In this document: one piece after another, positions 1-16,595 of the stretch
How the letters are laid out: each line of letters starts with the position of its first letter
Position numbering within the stretch: the first letter of the stretch is position 1
NCBI GenBank assembly: GCA_029379385.1
Contig: CM055608.1
Coordinates: 32,967,048-33,031,047 of the forward strand
DNA from: Quillaja saponaria
Taxonomy: Eukaryota > Streptophyta > Magnoliopsida > Fabales > Quillajaceae
Reading direction: 5' to 3'
Length of the DNA stretch: 64,000 bases
The notes under the pieces: generated by a model
The model's input: the letters and a program-made list of their open reading frames with translations, nothing else
What the model was told of the DNA's origin: nothing
Database searches by the model: none
Position numbers and translations under genes: made by a program

Positions 1-2
1 GT

Positions 3-704
3 TCAAACCCAGTTAATACTCTCACTTCTTCTATACTATACTCTCGAAACCCTAATCTAGAAGCAAAACCTTCTTGTACTTCTCCCACCCAAAGCAATCC
101 AAGTGTATTCTTATCATTTACTGACACAATTATAGCAGCTGATCAAAACCCTAATTCTCTACCCCCAGTGGAAGCTGTAGCCTCTTCAAACCCTAGTGAT
201 CATGTCAAAGACGATCTTGGAAGGAGATGGCCTAGAGATGAAGTGTTGGCACTAATAAACTTGAGGTGCAATCTCTTCAACAATGTTAGTAATAGTAATA
301 TAGTTGTTGAAGACAAGGAAGCAGGTGCAGGCAATAAGGCTCCTCTATGGGAGAGAATCTCACAACGGATGTTGGAATTGGGATATAAGAGAAGTGCAAA
401 GAGGTGTAAAGAGAAATGGGAGAATATAAACAAGTATTTCAGAAAAACCAAGGATATTCACAAAAGGAGGTCACTTGATTCTAGGACTTGTCCCTATTTT
501 CAACAATTGAGTGCTTTGTATAATCAAGGGAAACTTGTAATTCAATCGGAAAGGCCGGAAAACAACCCGACGGGGCTGCCGGAAACCCAAATCAATGCTT
601 CTCATGGGGAGGCTATTGGTTTCACAATGCAAAATGTTCACGAGGAAGGTGATACTGATCAGAAAAAGTTAGTACAAGTTCCAGCTTTTGATTTTGAATT
701 CTAA
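3..704 (+). CDS. Trihelix (GT-2/GTL2-like) transcription factor, 3' part only
   Basis: The frame is open from base 3 to the TAA at 702-704, so the window cuts into the gene and the true start lies upstream. The first part is Ser/Thr/Asn/Pro-rich linker. From about base 222 comes a complete C-terminal trihelix DNA-binding domain, beginning RRWPRDEVLALINLRC, then PLWERISQRMLELGYKRS, CKEKWENINKYFRKTK and a CPYFQQL end. These are the signatures of the GT-2 clade, which binds GT-elements in promoters in the nucleus. The insertion between helices 1 and 2 and the text of helix 3 look closest to GT2L/GTL2 (Arabidopsis At5g28300, from memory). About 60 residues follow the domain, with no other motif. 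The N-terminal trihelix and central coiled coil expected for this clade would lie outside the window. Family certain; subgroup likely. Confidence 0.9.
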   Translation, partial: SNPVNTLTSSILYSRNPNLEAKPSCTSPTQSNPSVFLSFTDTIIAADQNPNSLPPVEAVASSNPSDHVKDDLGRRWPRDEVLALINLRCNLFNNVSNSNIVVEDKEAGAGNKAPLWERISQRMLELGYKRSAKRCKEKWENINKYFRKTKDIHKRRSLDSRTCPYFQQLSALYNQGKLVIQSERPENNPTGLPETQINASHGEAIGFTMQNVHEEGDTDQKKLVQVPAFDFEF

Positions 705-3700
705 TTTGATTAATTAATTTTGTATAACATCTTCTTAAATCTATAGTTTTCATATATAGTATATGAATTTTTGAAGTAGATTTATATATTATATATATTT
801 ATAAAGCTTGGTTTGTAATGTTCCCGATAATTTCCATCTTAATTTTCTATTCTAAGCTGTTTTTTGTTTTTTTTTTTGTTCATTATAGTATGAATTAAAG
901 ACATTCTACGGACTGCAATTTATAAAAGGTAAAATAATTATCAGTCCTTTTTCACTTTTCAGTACAAATGAAAGAAATAGTTGCAGCTTTGTATATGTTA
1001 TTGGTTGCTTCATCACTAATTAACATGTTTGGGTAACATTCATGCTATATGTTAATTTTGACATATGGAACGAGTCAACTCAACTTAACATTTTTGTTCC
1101 GTACACAAAGTAAAATTCACACATTATTTGTTATTAGATGAATTGTATACTACTTTTTATCTTGTATCTCAAAATTACTTATTTTTTATAAATTCACCTA
1201 AATTTAAATAAAGAGTCAGAATTAACTAAGGGGTAACCTTCTAATTTCTCAATTCTTATTTTTCTCTAAACTCGGATAAAATTCAAAATAAAAACTTTTC
1301 ATTTTGAAAGTCCCTAAATCTTAACTACTAAAATATTCTACTACACATATTTATATGTAATTTTCATTAATTACCTATATTATCTGGCAAAAAATAAAAT
1401 TTGTAAATAACTAACATCTTGTGTTTTATTTAGAAATTTAACTATGAAGCATCCCTTTGTAAGAGTGACTTATGAACAAGGAGAAGAAAGAGCACCAAGC
1501 TTTTAGTCTTTTCAGTTTTGAGTTACTAAATCTATCCATTGGTTTAATTAATTATTTTTCGGTAAATACTACAGTTGGAATACAAACGTTTTCTACAGAA
1601 AAAACACAGAATGTGACAAAAGACAAGAAGTACCATATGAAATAATTATCTGTTGATGCAAAAGGACCCCACATTTTGTCTTTTGTAGTAAATAAAGCAT
1701 CTCATACATCGTTGTGGGCCCCAGATGGTTCTTACCTCTCGCTCACATACAGACCAGACGCATTCATAACACTGTTACACAAATCGACGTCACATGTAAT
1801 GATCTGTAAAACTCTGTATCTGTGTATACGTCCAGACACCGTAAGCCGTTGCACGTGCATTCGCGGTCCCCACATGCCCCAATCCTTGACTTTTTTTGGT
1901 ATTGAAAAGTCAACGTAATCCCTCATGTATTAGAAAGAGAGAGAGAGAGAGACAGGATTTCGAAATTTATTGCGTTGGATCACTAAAATGAAGTAGCTAT
2001 CCCAGCCCATTTGGAGAGTATCCATTTTGGGCTTTATTTCATTCTATGAGCCCATTAGTTAACTAGTTCATTCTTACCCATCCAAATTTTAAGAGAATGC
2101 CAATTTGTTCAATTGATAAAAAATTTTGACGTTATTGTAACTATATATATATATATGTAGGATTGAATCTCACTCTCACATAAAAATGATGAGAATTATA
2201 AGAATAAAAAGAGTTACATCTCGTGCATAGCTTAAATTCCAAGCTGGCCCATATGAATATATTTGAAACATTAGAGGAAAAAAAAAATATTTGAAAAACT
2301 TCCATTTTGATAGTATTGGTAATGGAGTAAAGGTTTGCATGCTAGATGTGCTTAAATGGTAGCTACTTGTAGTTGATTAAGGACCACCGCCCTTTTGCTC
2401 TGTTAAATTAAATATCAATGGGCAAAGGGTTGCAACCATTTTTTTTTTTCTGGTTGAAGCTTAGTTACCAACCAACAAAACAAGTTAGTTACACCTTTTC
2501 ACACACCAAACAAAAAAATAATAATTTAAATAAATAAAGAAAGAAAGGTGATCATAAAGTTTAAAAAGGAACAAGTACACATTTGAGGCAAAACCTCCAA
2601 AAGTTTAAAGAAGAGTACATCTGAAGGTCATAGATATTAAATATAAGTTGGGTATTCATGCCACTTTTCACGAGCAACAAAATGGGAAGAACCATCCATT
2701 TGTGTGGCTACTTATGAAAGCAACATGATATATCATACTTAATGGGTTGGTCATGATTTTTTTTTTTTTTTAGATATGGTTTGTAATACTTTTCCATGAT
2801 GTGTAACTACAAACCATAGAAGAAAAAAAAAAGTTTTGATGAGTGGTGCTTTTTCTAATTTGGTCATGAAAAGTTATATACCTATGGAGGTTAGTGCTTA
2901 TGCCTTCTTCATAATCATAAATCAGGATAAATCCAATAGGCATGCATGCCCACTAATCTTAATTTTTTTATTTTTTTTTCATTTTAAATGTTTGTGTATC
3001 CCCTCAAGTGAAATTGTAGTACATTTTGGGAGCTTTGAGAGGAGGGATGAACGAGTAAAAATACATCCTTAATCAGTTCGAAAAGATTTATGTGTTACTA
3101 TTGAATGATTATAAAGTAGCTGGAGTAGTATTCTCTTTTTTTCTCTCTCTCTTCGTTTTTGTCTCCGTTATTATTGAATGAGAAAAAACAGTCAATTACT
3201 AGAGAGATGAGCCACAAAAGAAATTGATCAAATCATGAAAAAGTCCAATAAAGATTGGACCATCTTTTTTATGTGTGTAAATGATAGTATTTCATTAATA
3301 TCAAATCATGACATCTTTGATTTAGTCCAAGTGAAGATTAAATCAATTAGAATATATGTGTTTAGATTATATAAATAATTATTATATGAATTATGATTGA
3401 AGATCGTCATTTTTGTTAGTTTTCGATGTTTGTTATTCTCTTAGCGTGGTCGTACTGATGATGGTCATCGTCTCTAGTGAATATTGATGGTGTTTATCGT
3501 CATATCCGTGGGTGGCAACGGTGGTCGTCTACAGTAGATTCCAACGATGGTAATTGTTGTATTTGGTGAGTCTTAACGGTAGTCGTCATCTTCGACTAGT
3601 CTTAATGATCATTGTCGTTGTTTTGACTAATCAATGGTGTTGTCCATGGTTGAAGGTCGACAGCAAGTGGAAGGTTGCCAGTGATTGGTGGCCAGCAATA

Positions 3701-5290
3701 TAATGCGTCGCCCTAAAAAATTATTTAGAATTGTACATATTATGATCTACTCATAATCATAAAAATGATGTTTTGTAGTTATTTAGTTGAGAATTCAAAT
3801 TTTAATTCTAAAATATAAGCAAAATTGAAAAATTAGATTTGAATAATCTAAATTCTAATTTTAATTCTAATTTATTGCATCCAAACAAATTCTATAAAGA
3901 AAAAAATTAATATAAGATTATTTTGCCTTATAATTTAAATGAAGCATTCTTGATTCGTATAAATGTCAATAGCTCATATTAAATCAAGTTTAAGTCTCGT
4001 AGGAATGTGATATTACTCATTGTCACTCCTAATTATTAATAAAAAAGAGAAAAAAGAAGGTGAAACAGTTTTGATTGATGGAACAACCGCAAGTGAGTCT
4101 ACTTTAATACTACTAGATCAAGCATAAGTGATTAATATTTGCATGCCATAAGTGAATTTAACTCACTTTTTTATGTAAGAAAGAAGATAGATAAGAGAAT
4201 GAATCTAATTCTTTAGTTGGGACCATAATGTGGTAAACACGATAATAAATAAATCATCCACTTTTAGCTAATTGAAACTTTGTTACTCCATTAGCAAAAC
4301 TAATGTTCAAATTTTTTATTTTTAAAAAAAAAAAAACTAGAAATTTAGAAATAAATATTTTACACATGAATATAAAAAAATGAAATCAATGCCCCGGATA
4401 ATATGCCCCGTGATTGAGAAGAATTAGTTATTATCTTATTAAGGATTTTATAACAAAAAAGAGTAAAATATTACTATATATTGGTAGTAGTATTTTTGAA
4501 CATATAGTATAATTAAAATATCAAAAGTATTAGCTTAAATTGTATGTGGTCATGAATTTGTGAAGCCATGCCAACAAATTCATTAGTGTAGGGATTCGGA
4601 ATTAAACATATCTGATCCTTAAAATTAAATAATTCAATAGTTAGATTATATACAAATCATGTGGCACGGAATTTTTTTTAAATTAATGAATTATAGATTA
4701 AGATAAAAGCATAAAATTAAATAGTTATGTATATAGACAAAAAACTAGAGACTATTTATTAATAAGGACAAAAAACAAGGATTATGAGATTTTAATTCAA
4801 TAATCATGATTACATGTTAATGTTCGAAATTAAGATTATATGACTTTGAAAAAATTTATTCAAATATCACGTCAATATTATAATTTTAAATAAGAATATA
4901 TTCAAATTATGAGAATGAGATTAACATAATATTACTTCTTACAATAGTTGTTAAAGATTTAACTCGAGATCTTATAACTGAACTTGATAATTAAGTTAGT
5001 CAACAAACGGTACTATTTAAGATAAGATTTGTTCCCTTTAAAATTCTTCTAAACTAAGAAATTATTGAAAAATAAAATAAAATAGAAATAACTATTTTTC
5101 ACACACCAAAAGAAAAAAAAACAAAAAAACTATAAACTTATTTGTAAAGTACAAGAGTGACTAAAGTTTTGACCCATCATATCCTTTTTATTTTTTTTAT
5201 TTTTATAGTTTCTTAATTAATATGTTTTAAGCTGTGTGTGTTTGTATTCAAATCTCACAGACATGTCTTATAATTAAGCTTTCGACTGTA
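705..5290. other. Long AT-rich intergenic region
   Basis: This region follows the trihelix gene and precedes the NEK leader. It is dominated by A/T runs, short TA and GA repeats (for example a GA run near 1934-1950) and poly-T/poly-A tracts. I see no open frame with recognisable protein content. A GTC/GGT-rich patch at about 3400-3710 is described separately. The last few hundred bases must hold the NEK promoter, but I could not single out a convincing TATA box. Confidence 0.7.
3340..3895. repeat. Possible degenerate MITE with GTC/GGT-rich core
   Basis: The core (about 3400-3710) is an irregular GGTCGTC/GATGGTC-like patchwork unlike its AT-rich surroundings. The flanks share imperfect inverted sequence: TTAGATTAT-like text with AATTAGAAT near 3348-3375 reads back as ATAATCTAAATTCTAATT near 3842-3860. 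A GCATCCAAACAAAT string ends the right flank. A decayed non-autonomous DNA element (hAT-like) would explain this, but I cannot see clean terminal repeats or target-site duplications. Confidence 0.3.
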
Positions 5291-5381
5291 TAATCTCTCA
5301 CTTGTCTCACTGCATTGCTTTAAATTGCAATGTAATCCTTCTCTCTCCTCTGAATTTGACGATTTCTTTCTCTGCTCGATA

Positions 5382-5522
5382 ATGGCGAACGAGCCACTAC
5401 TACTTCCTCTGCTGCTGTTTCTTCTCCTTCTTCCTCCTCCTCAACAACGGTGTCGTTTAGTGGCTAATCTGCCAATGTCGAAGCTCGCATTCTTCTGTTT
5501 GTCTCTTTCACGCGCTTTGTAA
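5382..5522 (+). promoter_or_regulatory. Upstream ORF in the NEK leader (46 codons)
   Basis: An ATG in good context (GATAATGGCG) opens 46 codons ending at TAA 5520-5522. The peptide starts MANEPLLLPLLLFLLLLPPP and is strongly leucine-rich, like a signal anchor. It lies in what looks like the first, non-coding leader exon of the NEK gene; that exon appears to end near 5555 at a TTAG/GTACTT donor. Translation from this ATG would be expected to reduce initiation at the kinase start 1 kb downstream. No cDNA evidence is available, and the leucine run could be chance in a CT-rich leader. Confidence 0.4.
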
Positions 5523-6471
5523 ATCTATTCGATCTGTTCATCTTCTAAATCTTAGGTACTTCCTCTTTTTATATCTGTTTTCTGGTTTTCGCTATTTTAG
5601 TTATCCTGTACTTAATGTTTAAATCCCTCTCCATTTTTTGTAGTACATTTGTGAATTTTGCAGTTTTATAATGGAATTTAAGATATACTTGGGTTTTTAC
5701 TTTGATTTGTATTTGTATGTATGCTCTTTCACTCGGAGATTTGTAATCTCTAGCTGCTTTGCGTCAGCTATCTCTCTCTCTACCATTTTCCTAGTCTGCA
5801 GGCAGTGTACTCAAGCAGGTCAGCCACAGCCTGCTAGTCTCATCCATGACTTTCAAGAACCAGTTTTAAGTTGCTGCGAGAAATAGGGTAACATAAAAAA
5901 GTAAGCTTTTTGAACTTAGGATTCCACTAACTGGTGCTTGAGGGTACCGTGAATTGTGCTCAGTTTGTCCTGATGCTGATTGAGTGAAGGAGTAAGTTTC
6001 AAGTTTCACATTTTCTTTTTTCTCTTCAGTTTTCTCAGCAAACAAATGTAAAGGAAATATAGTTTCTTACTGCGTTGTAGAACCTTCTGATCCTTGAACT
6101 TTTGTAGCTGTTATTGTGGCCAAGTGCCAGTTTTTTGTTTGAGCACATTGGTTCTGGATTGCAAAGGCGACTTTAGTTTTACTGATTTTTTGTGCAGAAA
6201 CTACCATGATATTGCGTCAGTTTGTTTCTAAAGGAAAAAAGAGAATAGGGAAAAATAAAAGTTTTACTTATAAGCATACTCAAAACTTGAGTAAATTCAC
6301 AGATAGTGTAGGCTTTTCCTTCTTTACCATTTTGCTGAGTTCCTTCTCAAGATACAGTACATTAAATAATTTTGTCTTTTTAACAACCGAGGTATTTGTT
6401 ATCTGAATAATCTAATGGATTATGGCCTGTACCCACTACCCAGGAAAGGGAAATCTCTAAGTATTAACCAC

Positions 6472-11834
<5,363 letters not shown>

Positions 11835-12198
11835 AACCACTTTATAGTCTGGCTTTCAGTAACTAGGACATGTCAGTATGTCACTAATTCTGGTAGTTTA
11901 CTAGATCTGTCCTGCCACTCACATTTTCCCTTCTCTAAAGATGGGTTTGAGGAATGTGGCAGGCTAACAGATACTTTCTGATATTTTTCATGTGCAACCA
12001 GTGACCAAAGTCTATCTTAGCTAGGATTATTTCTTAGTTACTCAGGTGTACTTCTCTTGATCCTTTCCCTTGCACTTATCACAGAAAAAAAAAAAATTAT
12101 CTGTCTCTTTGTTTGATTCATGTAAACTCAACTTGCTTAATTTTGTTTTCTTTTGATTGTTTATAAATCTTTGCAGTACGGGTAGTATAAAATGGATT

Positions 12199-12719
12199 CA
12201 GAGTAGCAGTGATTTGTTTCCTGACAAGTTGACCCCTTACTAGTGCTTGCAACTTTACTAGTCCCCTTAAAGCATGCAATGCTTTCATGGCCTGACCAGA
12301 CACATATAACACAGTTAATCTAAAATTTGAAGGACCCGGTTTTTTGCTATACTTTACATCTTTGAGGATAATGTGATATAAACTAATATTACAAAAAAAA
12401 AGAAAAAAAAAAATGAAGGGGAAACAAATCAGAAACTGAAGATTCTGCACGTTTTTTGCTCCAAATATGAACAAAAAACAAATTGAATCACTGGGGCGGC
12501 AGCGATTTCAATGTTTATGGAAATAGTCTATTGAGCCTCAGATTCCACCACTGTGTGTAGCAATCCAGCAGCGTCAACTGAATCGAAAGAGTCTGAAAAC
12601 TTGTGAGCTTTAACTTTGCCTCCTATTTTAGCTAAGCTCCATTTCCTCTTCACTTGGGGTGTTTCCAGTTGAGCACTCATGTTGGTAGTAATGGTATTAT
12701 TCACTAGAAGAAATATCAT
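12199..12719 (-). pseudogene. Relic of an IQD (IQ67-domain) calmodulin-binding protein gene
   Basis: Two stretches on the minus strand resemble an IQD gene read 5' to 3'. At about 12531-12680 is KRKWSLAKIGGKVKAHKF and following text, like a conserved N-terminal basic block. At 12199-12312 is ALHALRGLVKLQALVRGQ followed by LVRKQITATL, which is the diagnostic IQ67 core. Both run into stops or unrelated sequence: the first ends at a TAG at 12528, and after TATL the text has no IQD character. No full gene can be assembled. It lies antisense, 0.4-0.9 kb past the NEK stop, so it could overlap the kinase 3'UTR. The IQ67 match is strong; the N-terminal match is weaker. Confidence 0.6.
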
Positions 12720-14915
12720 TCATTTTGTCTTTCTCTTCCTTTTTACCTATTAGAAGTTTCTAATCCATTTGCTTGCCTTTCCCATTTTTCTTAGACCCTT
12801 ACAAGAAGCTAAAAACTAGAGAGAAATAGCTTCAAGGTGCTTTACAAGACTCCAGAATTGGAACTCTCAAGGACTTGACAAGATCTTGTCCCTGCCTTAT
12901 TGTTTGTGTGATTATTTTATTCTTGTTGACTATAACATGTTTATTGTTTATACTTTATACTGCATTCTTAAACTGCTTGTTCACTGTGATTCTACCATTG
13001 CTTTATTGGCTTCGGTCTGCAAATCTTTATCTGATTAGGCCACTTGAAGCACTCGTGGAAATTGTTCAAAAAAATATCTTCTCCTTTGGAGCATAAAATC
13101 GCAAAGTACAAGCTATAATTGCATAACTTTCCGAATTTGTTTCTGCCAAATTCACTCACCTGGTTGTTTTTTCACATCAGAATATGTTCAGAAATGCCTA
13201 TTTCATGAAAAAAATGTCACTGTTTTAATTACAAGTAGCAATTAATTTGCCTCTCTTCTTTTAGGTCTCACCCGGCATCCAAGGGCCTTGTAAGCAATAG
13301 TATACTCTCTTACTGCCGTAAAGAGTAAAATCATATATAATGTGCACCTGACAACCGCTCAGTGCACACTATAACAAAACTGACCGAGTCCACTACATTG
13401 TCTTCTTAGAACACATGATGCATAATATTTCTGATCAGCAGTGAATAGTATACATAATATTTCTGATCTATTTTGCATTAGCAAACAATAACAAGATTCA
13501 GATAATACTTAATTTTGCTACAAGTCCCACGAAGCTATTTAAAAAAAAAGACAATTCAGTTCATGCAATACACATAAATGTTCCCAGTCTTTGCAACTAA
13601 TGTCAAATTTAGGCTTGCTGAGCTATGCATGACTCGACTGACATCACCCTTTCATTAAATGCAGACACAAATAAATGCACCAAGAAGGTCTAGCACTCAC
13701 ATTCTCACTCTTGGCCCTTGTTCTTAAAGGGAGATCTAGGAGATCATTTTAGACCCAAAGGTCGATGCTAAGGAATTCCCAACCTGATCACCTTGAGTCA
13801 ATATAGATTTTTTTTTTTTTGTTTTCCTTTGAATTCAAAGTCGAAGTCATGGGAATTGGGATCCCTGTATATCCTCTTTCTCTTATTTAGTGGTGTTGTA
13901 AAGCTACTTGTGCCTCAATAAAAGAACATACAATTATTTTGTTTCCTTGATTGACAGTGGAGAAACAACATCCAATGCACTTACCTCGAATCCTTAAACT
14001 CATACAATTAAAGAGAAACAAAATGCAGAGTCTCAAATTCCCAATCATCTGTAACATTGCACAACCTTATAAGATAAATTGAGAGTGCCTAAAGGCATGT
14101 ACAGGTAACAATGTTAGCAAAGCAGACAAGCCCAGAAAACCTCAATATGACAGCTTAAACAAAACAGCACCAGTTTTTGCAAGTTGTTCTCATCTTTATT
14201 CAACAGTAAACATAATGTCATCAAATATTTAAATACTTCAAACAAAACTTAGAGAGTCCCAAACTTCCACCAATAAAAGTTTGCCTGCAAATTCACAGAT
14301 GTAAGTGATTCTGGTTGTGCTGTGCTGCTATAATCCTTGTACTAAAATGTCTTAAACCTTCCTCTTTGTATCTTCCGTCATAAACAAAACATTAAGAGAT
14401 GAAATTCGAATCTCCTATTTTACACAGAGGCTATTTAAGACATAAGCACCAAATACTTGATCAAGATGTAAAAGCCATTCCACAAAGAAAATAGTAAAAA
14501 AAAATTCTTAAACTGCTGTTCCCCACAACACGAATTTACATTAACCTACTCATAAGAAAATAAATCAACGGCCAATTGTTTGTAAAAATCATTGAGATCA
14601 CCACTACATTTCCTTAAGCAAGGACCGTAAAGATTAAAGACAGGAAAAAGTTATACTATCAAAACTATGCAAGAAACCAATTAATGATTTTACCACAACA
14701 GCTTTCATTCAGTATTGCCTTGCAATTTTCGTCTTACGTGAATACTATTATTCCTATTGAGATCCACAGTTCACTGTGTTCAATAAACTACAGAGAATCA
14801 AATACGAAAAATTCAACAAGGACCAGGGGAAAACAGTCTACAACAAGCACATAAGAGTTGAGAAGCAAGAAGCTAAGGAGAGAATTCAATCCTCACCACC
14901 AATTAGAAGACTTGA
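12720..14915. other. Gene-free stretch including the RPI 3' region
   Basis: This holds the 3'UTR and downstream flank of the ribose-5-phosphate isomerase gene, which is transcribed leftward, and the 5' side of the IQD relic. The six frames show only short non-homologous ORFs. I see no RNA gene and no mobile element. Confidence 0.6.
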
Positions 14916-15761
14916 TCACTTGTCCTTCACGTTAACTCCATCCTTTCCAGCAATTATCACTGCTGTTGCCATATCCAAGAACAGTCCATGCTCTACAACC
15001 CCTTCCAAGGCCGAAATTTCTTTACCGGCTGCTAACCCGTCCTTTATTGGAGTCTTGAAATACAAGTCCACAATATAGTTGGAATTATCAGTTACATATG
15101 GTTTCCCATCATCCTTCAATCTCAATTTTGCTTCAACACCTTCTTCCTTGAACAAGTCTTGAAGCCTGACCAAGTTGTATTTCCAACAAAATTGAACAAC
15201 CTCAACTGGCATTGCCAGTCCACTCCCACCAAGACCCGTCACCAGTTTCGTATCGTCAGCTACTACAACAAATTTATCAGACGCAGCTTCAACTATTTTC
15301 TCTCTCAACAACGCTCCACCGCGCCCTTTAACCAAATTAAGATCTGGGTCAACCTCATCCGCGCCATCAATGGCCAAATCGAGTCTGGGATGGTCATCAA
15401 GTATTGAAAGAGGAATACCCAGAGAGCGAGCTTGCTCTTCTGTGCGCTTGGAGGTGGGAATTCCAACAATGTCTGTCAATTGACCGGATTTGAGAAGGTC
15501 ACCAAGCTTAGCGACAACGAAGGCGGCAGTGGAACCGGTACCAAGTCCCAGAACCATGCCGCTCTTGACGTATTCAACAGCTTTATCGGCAGCGAGTTTT
15601 TTAAGGTCATCTTGTGTCAAGGTGAGAGCTTTGACGGAGACGGCTCTGGGGTTGGCAGTGCGAAGCTTTAGGGATTTGGGGGTCCGTAGGATAAGGTGGG
15701 TGGAAGTATTGTGATGGGAAGAAGACAAGGAAGGCAGGGAGACGAAGGATAAGGAGGCCAT
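14916..15761 (-). CDS. RPI3: Ribose-5-phosphate isomerase A, chloroplastic
   Basis: An intronless 281-codon frame, complete from ATG to stop. RpiA interconverts ribose-5-phosphate and ribulose-5-phosphate in the Calvin cycle and pentose phosphate pathway. Residues 1 to about 43 are Ser/Thr-rich with no acidic residues, as expected for a plastid transit peptide. The enzyme core follows: GLGTGST (72-78), DGADEVD (132-138) and KGRGGALLREK (145-155). D132, D135, K145 and E154 have the same spacing as the active-site residues known from E. coli RpiA (D81, D84, K94, E103), so the enzyme should be active. Length fits the plant plastid isoform (about 276 aa in Arabidopsis RPI3, At3g04790). The gene lies between NEK and PITH, matching Arabidopsis order as I recall it. 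Confidence 0.95.
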   Translation of the reverse strand: MASLSFVSLPSLSSSHHNTSTHLILRTPKSLKLRTANPRAVSVKALTLTQDDLKKLAADKAVEYVKSGMVLGLGTGSTAAFVVAKLGDLLKSGQLTDIVGIPTSKRTEEQARSLGIPLSILDDHPRLDLAIDGADEVDPDLNLVKGRGGALLREKIVEAASDKFVVVADDTKLVTGLGGSGLAMPVEVVQFCWKYNLVRLQDLFKEEGVEAKLRLKDDGKPYVTDNSNYIVDLYFKTPIKDGLAAGKEISALEGVVEHGLFLDMATAVIIAGKDGVNVKDK

Positions 15762-16595
15762 TGGTGGAGATGGAGTTATCTTTGTCTCTCTTCTCTCTGC
15801 TTCTCTACCTCATTTAATTGGGCCTGGTCTTATGATGTTTGTTTCGAAACGATTTTGGTTGGTGGGATTGGTATGGAGTCTGGATCAGTATTCAGTGCTC
15901 AGCGGGGTTAATTGGATACTCTCTTTTCCCACGAATCACAAATTCACAATACTAGTACAAGAAATATTTCTTATTAATTTTTTTTTTCTTTTTACAAGCT
16001 CTTATTTTGTACGAAGACGAAAAGACACTGCCAATAAAATTAATTAATATTCTATTTTACTTCAATGGACAAAATGTCCAATTAAAAACAAATTTCGAGT
16101 TTGAAGATAAATAATACACTAGTGTTTCCGGAGTAGCTATTTACTATTCTCAGTGGTACATCCTAGTATTAGAGAAGATTTGAACAAAAATAATCTATTT
16201 TTCATGGTATGGATTCACTAGATCTCACGAGTTTGTTCTTGAAACAGCCCCCCGTGACCTTCGTACTAGCAAACACAGCCCTTGCGCGAATTGCGGAATT
16301 GATCCTCTTGACAGTCACCAGGGACACTCAAGACCATGCAATGGGCTTCCAGGAGGCGCGATAAAGAAATCGTAGATCTTGTAATGTAATCAACATCAAC
16401 AAACAAGAAAAGAAAAAAAAAAGGAAGGAAGGAATTAGATCCTTAAGCGTTGGAGGAGCTTTTTTGAGATGGGATTGGAAAGTCTCTAAATTTCTCCTCT
16501 TACTTAAAGCCTCTGCCTTTTTATTTCTTTCATCACACGAACATACTCTGTTCCCTGCTGCTAAGGGTTTTACACACACACACACAAAGAAACTA
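15762..16595. other. Intergenic region between RPI and the B3 relic
   Basis: This is the upstream flank of the leftward isomerase gene, with a CT-rich leader at about 15780-15812, and of the rightward B3 gene. A short CA run lies at about 16573-16587. No coding content was recognised. Confidence 0.6.

Noticed and set aside
200..451. Antisense frame across the trihelix domain
   Set aside because: It lies opposite a conserved DNA-binding domain and has no protein character of its own.
1676..1926. Overlapping frames of 64-80 codons on both strands
   Set aside because: Isolated in intergenic DNA, with no recognisable domain, leader or splice context.
2155..2175. GATTGAATCTCAC resembling a tRNA T-loop
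   Set aside because: No matching acceptor, D or anticodon arms can be folded around it.
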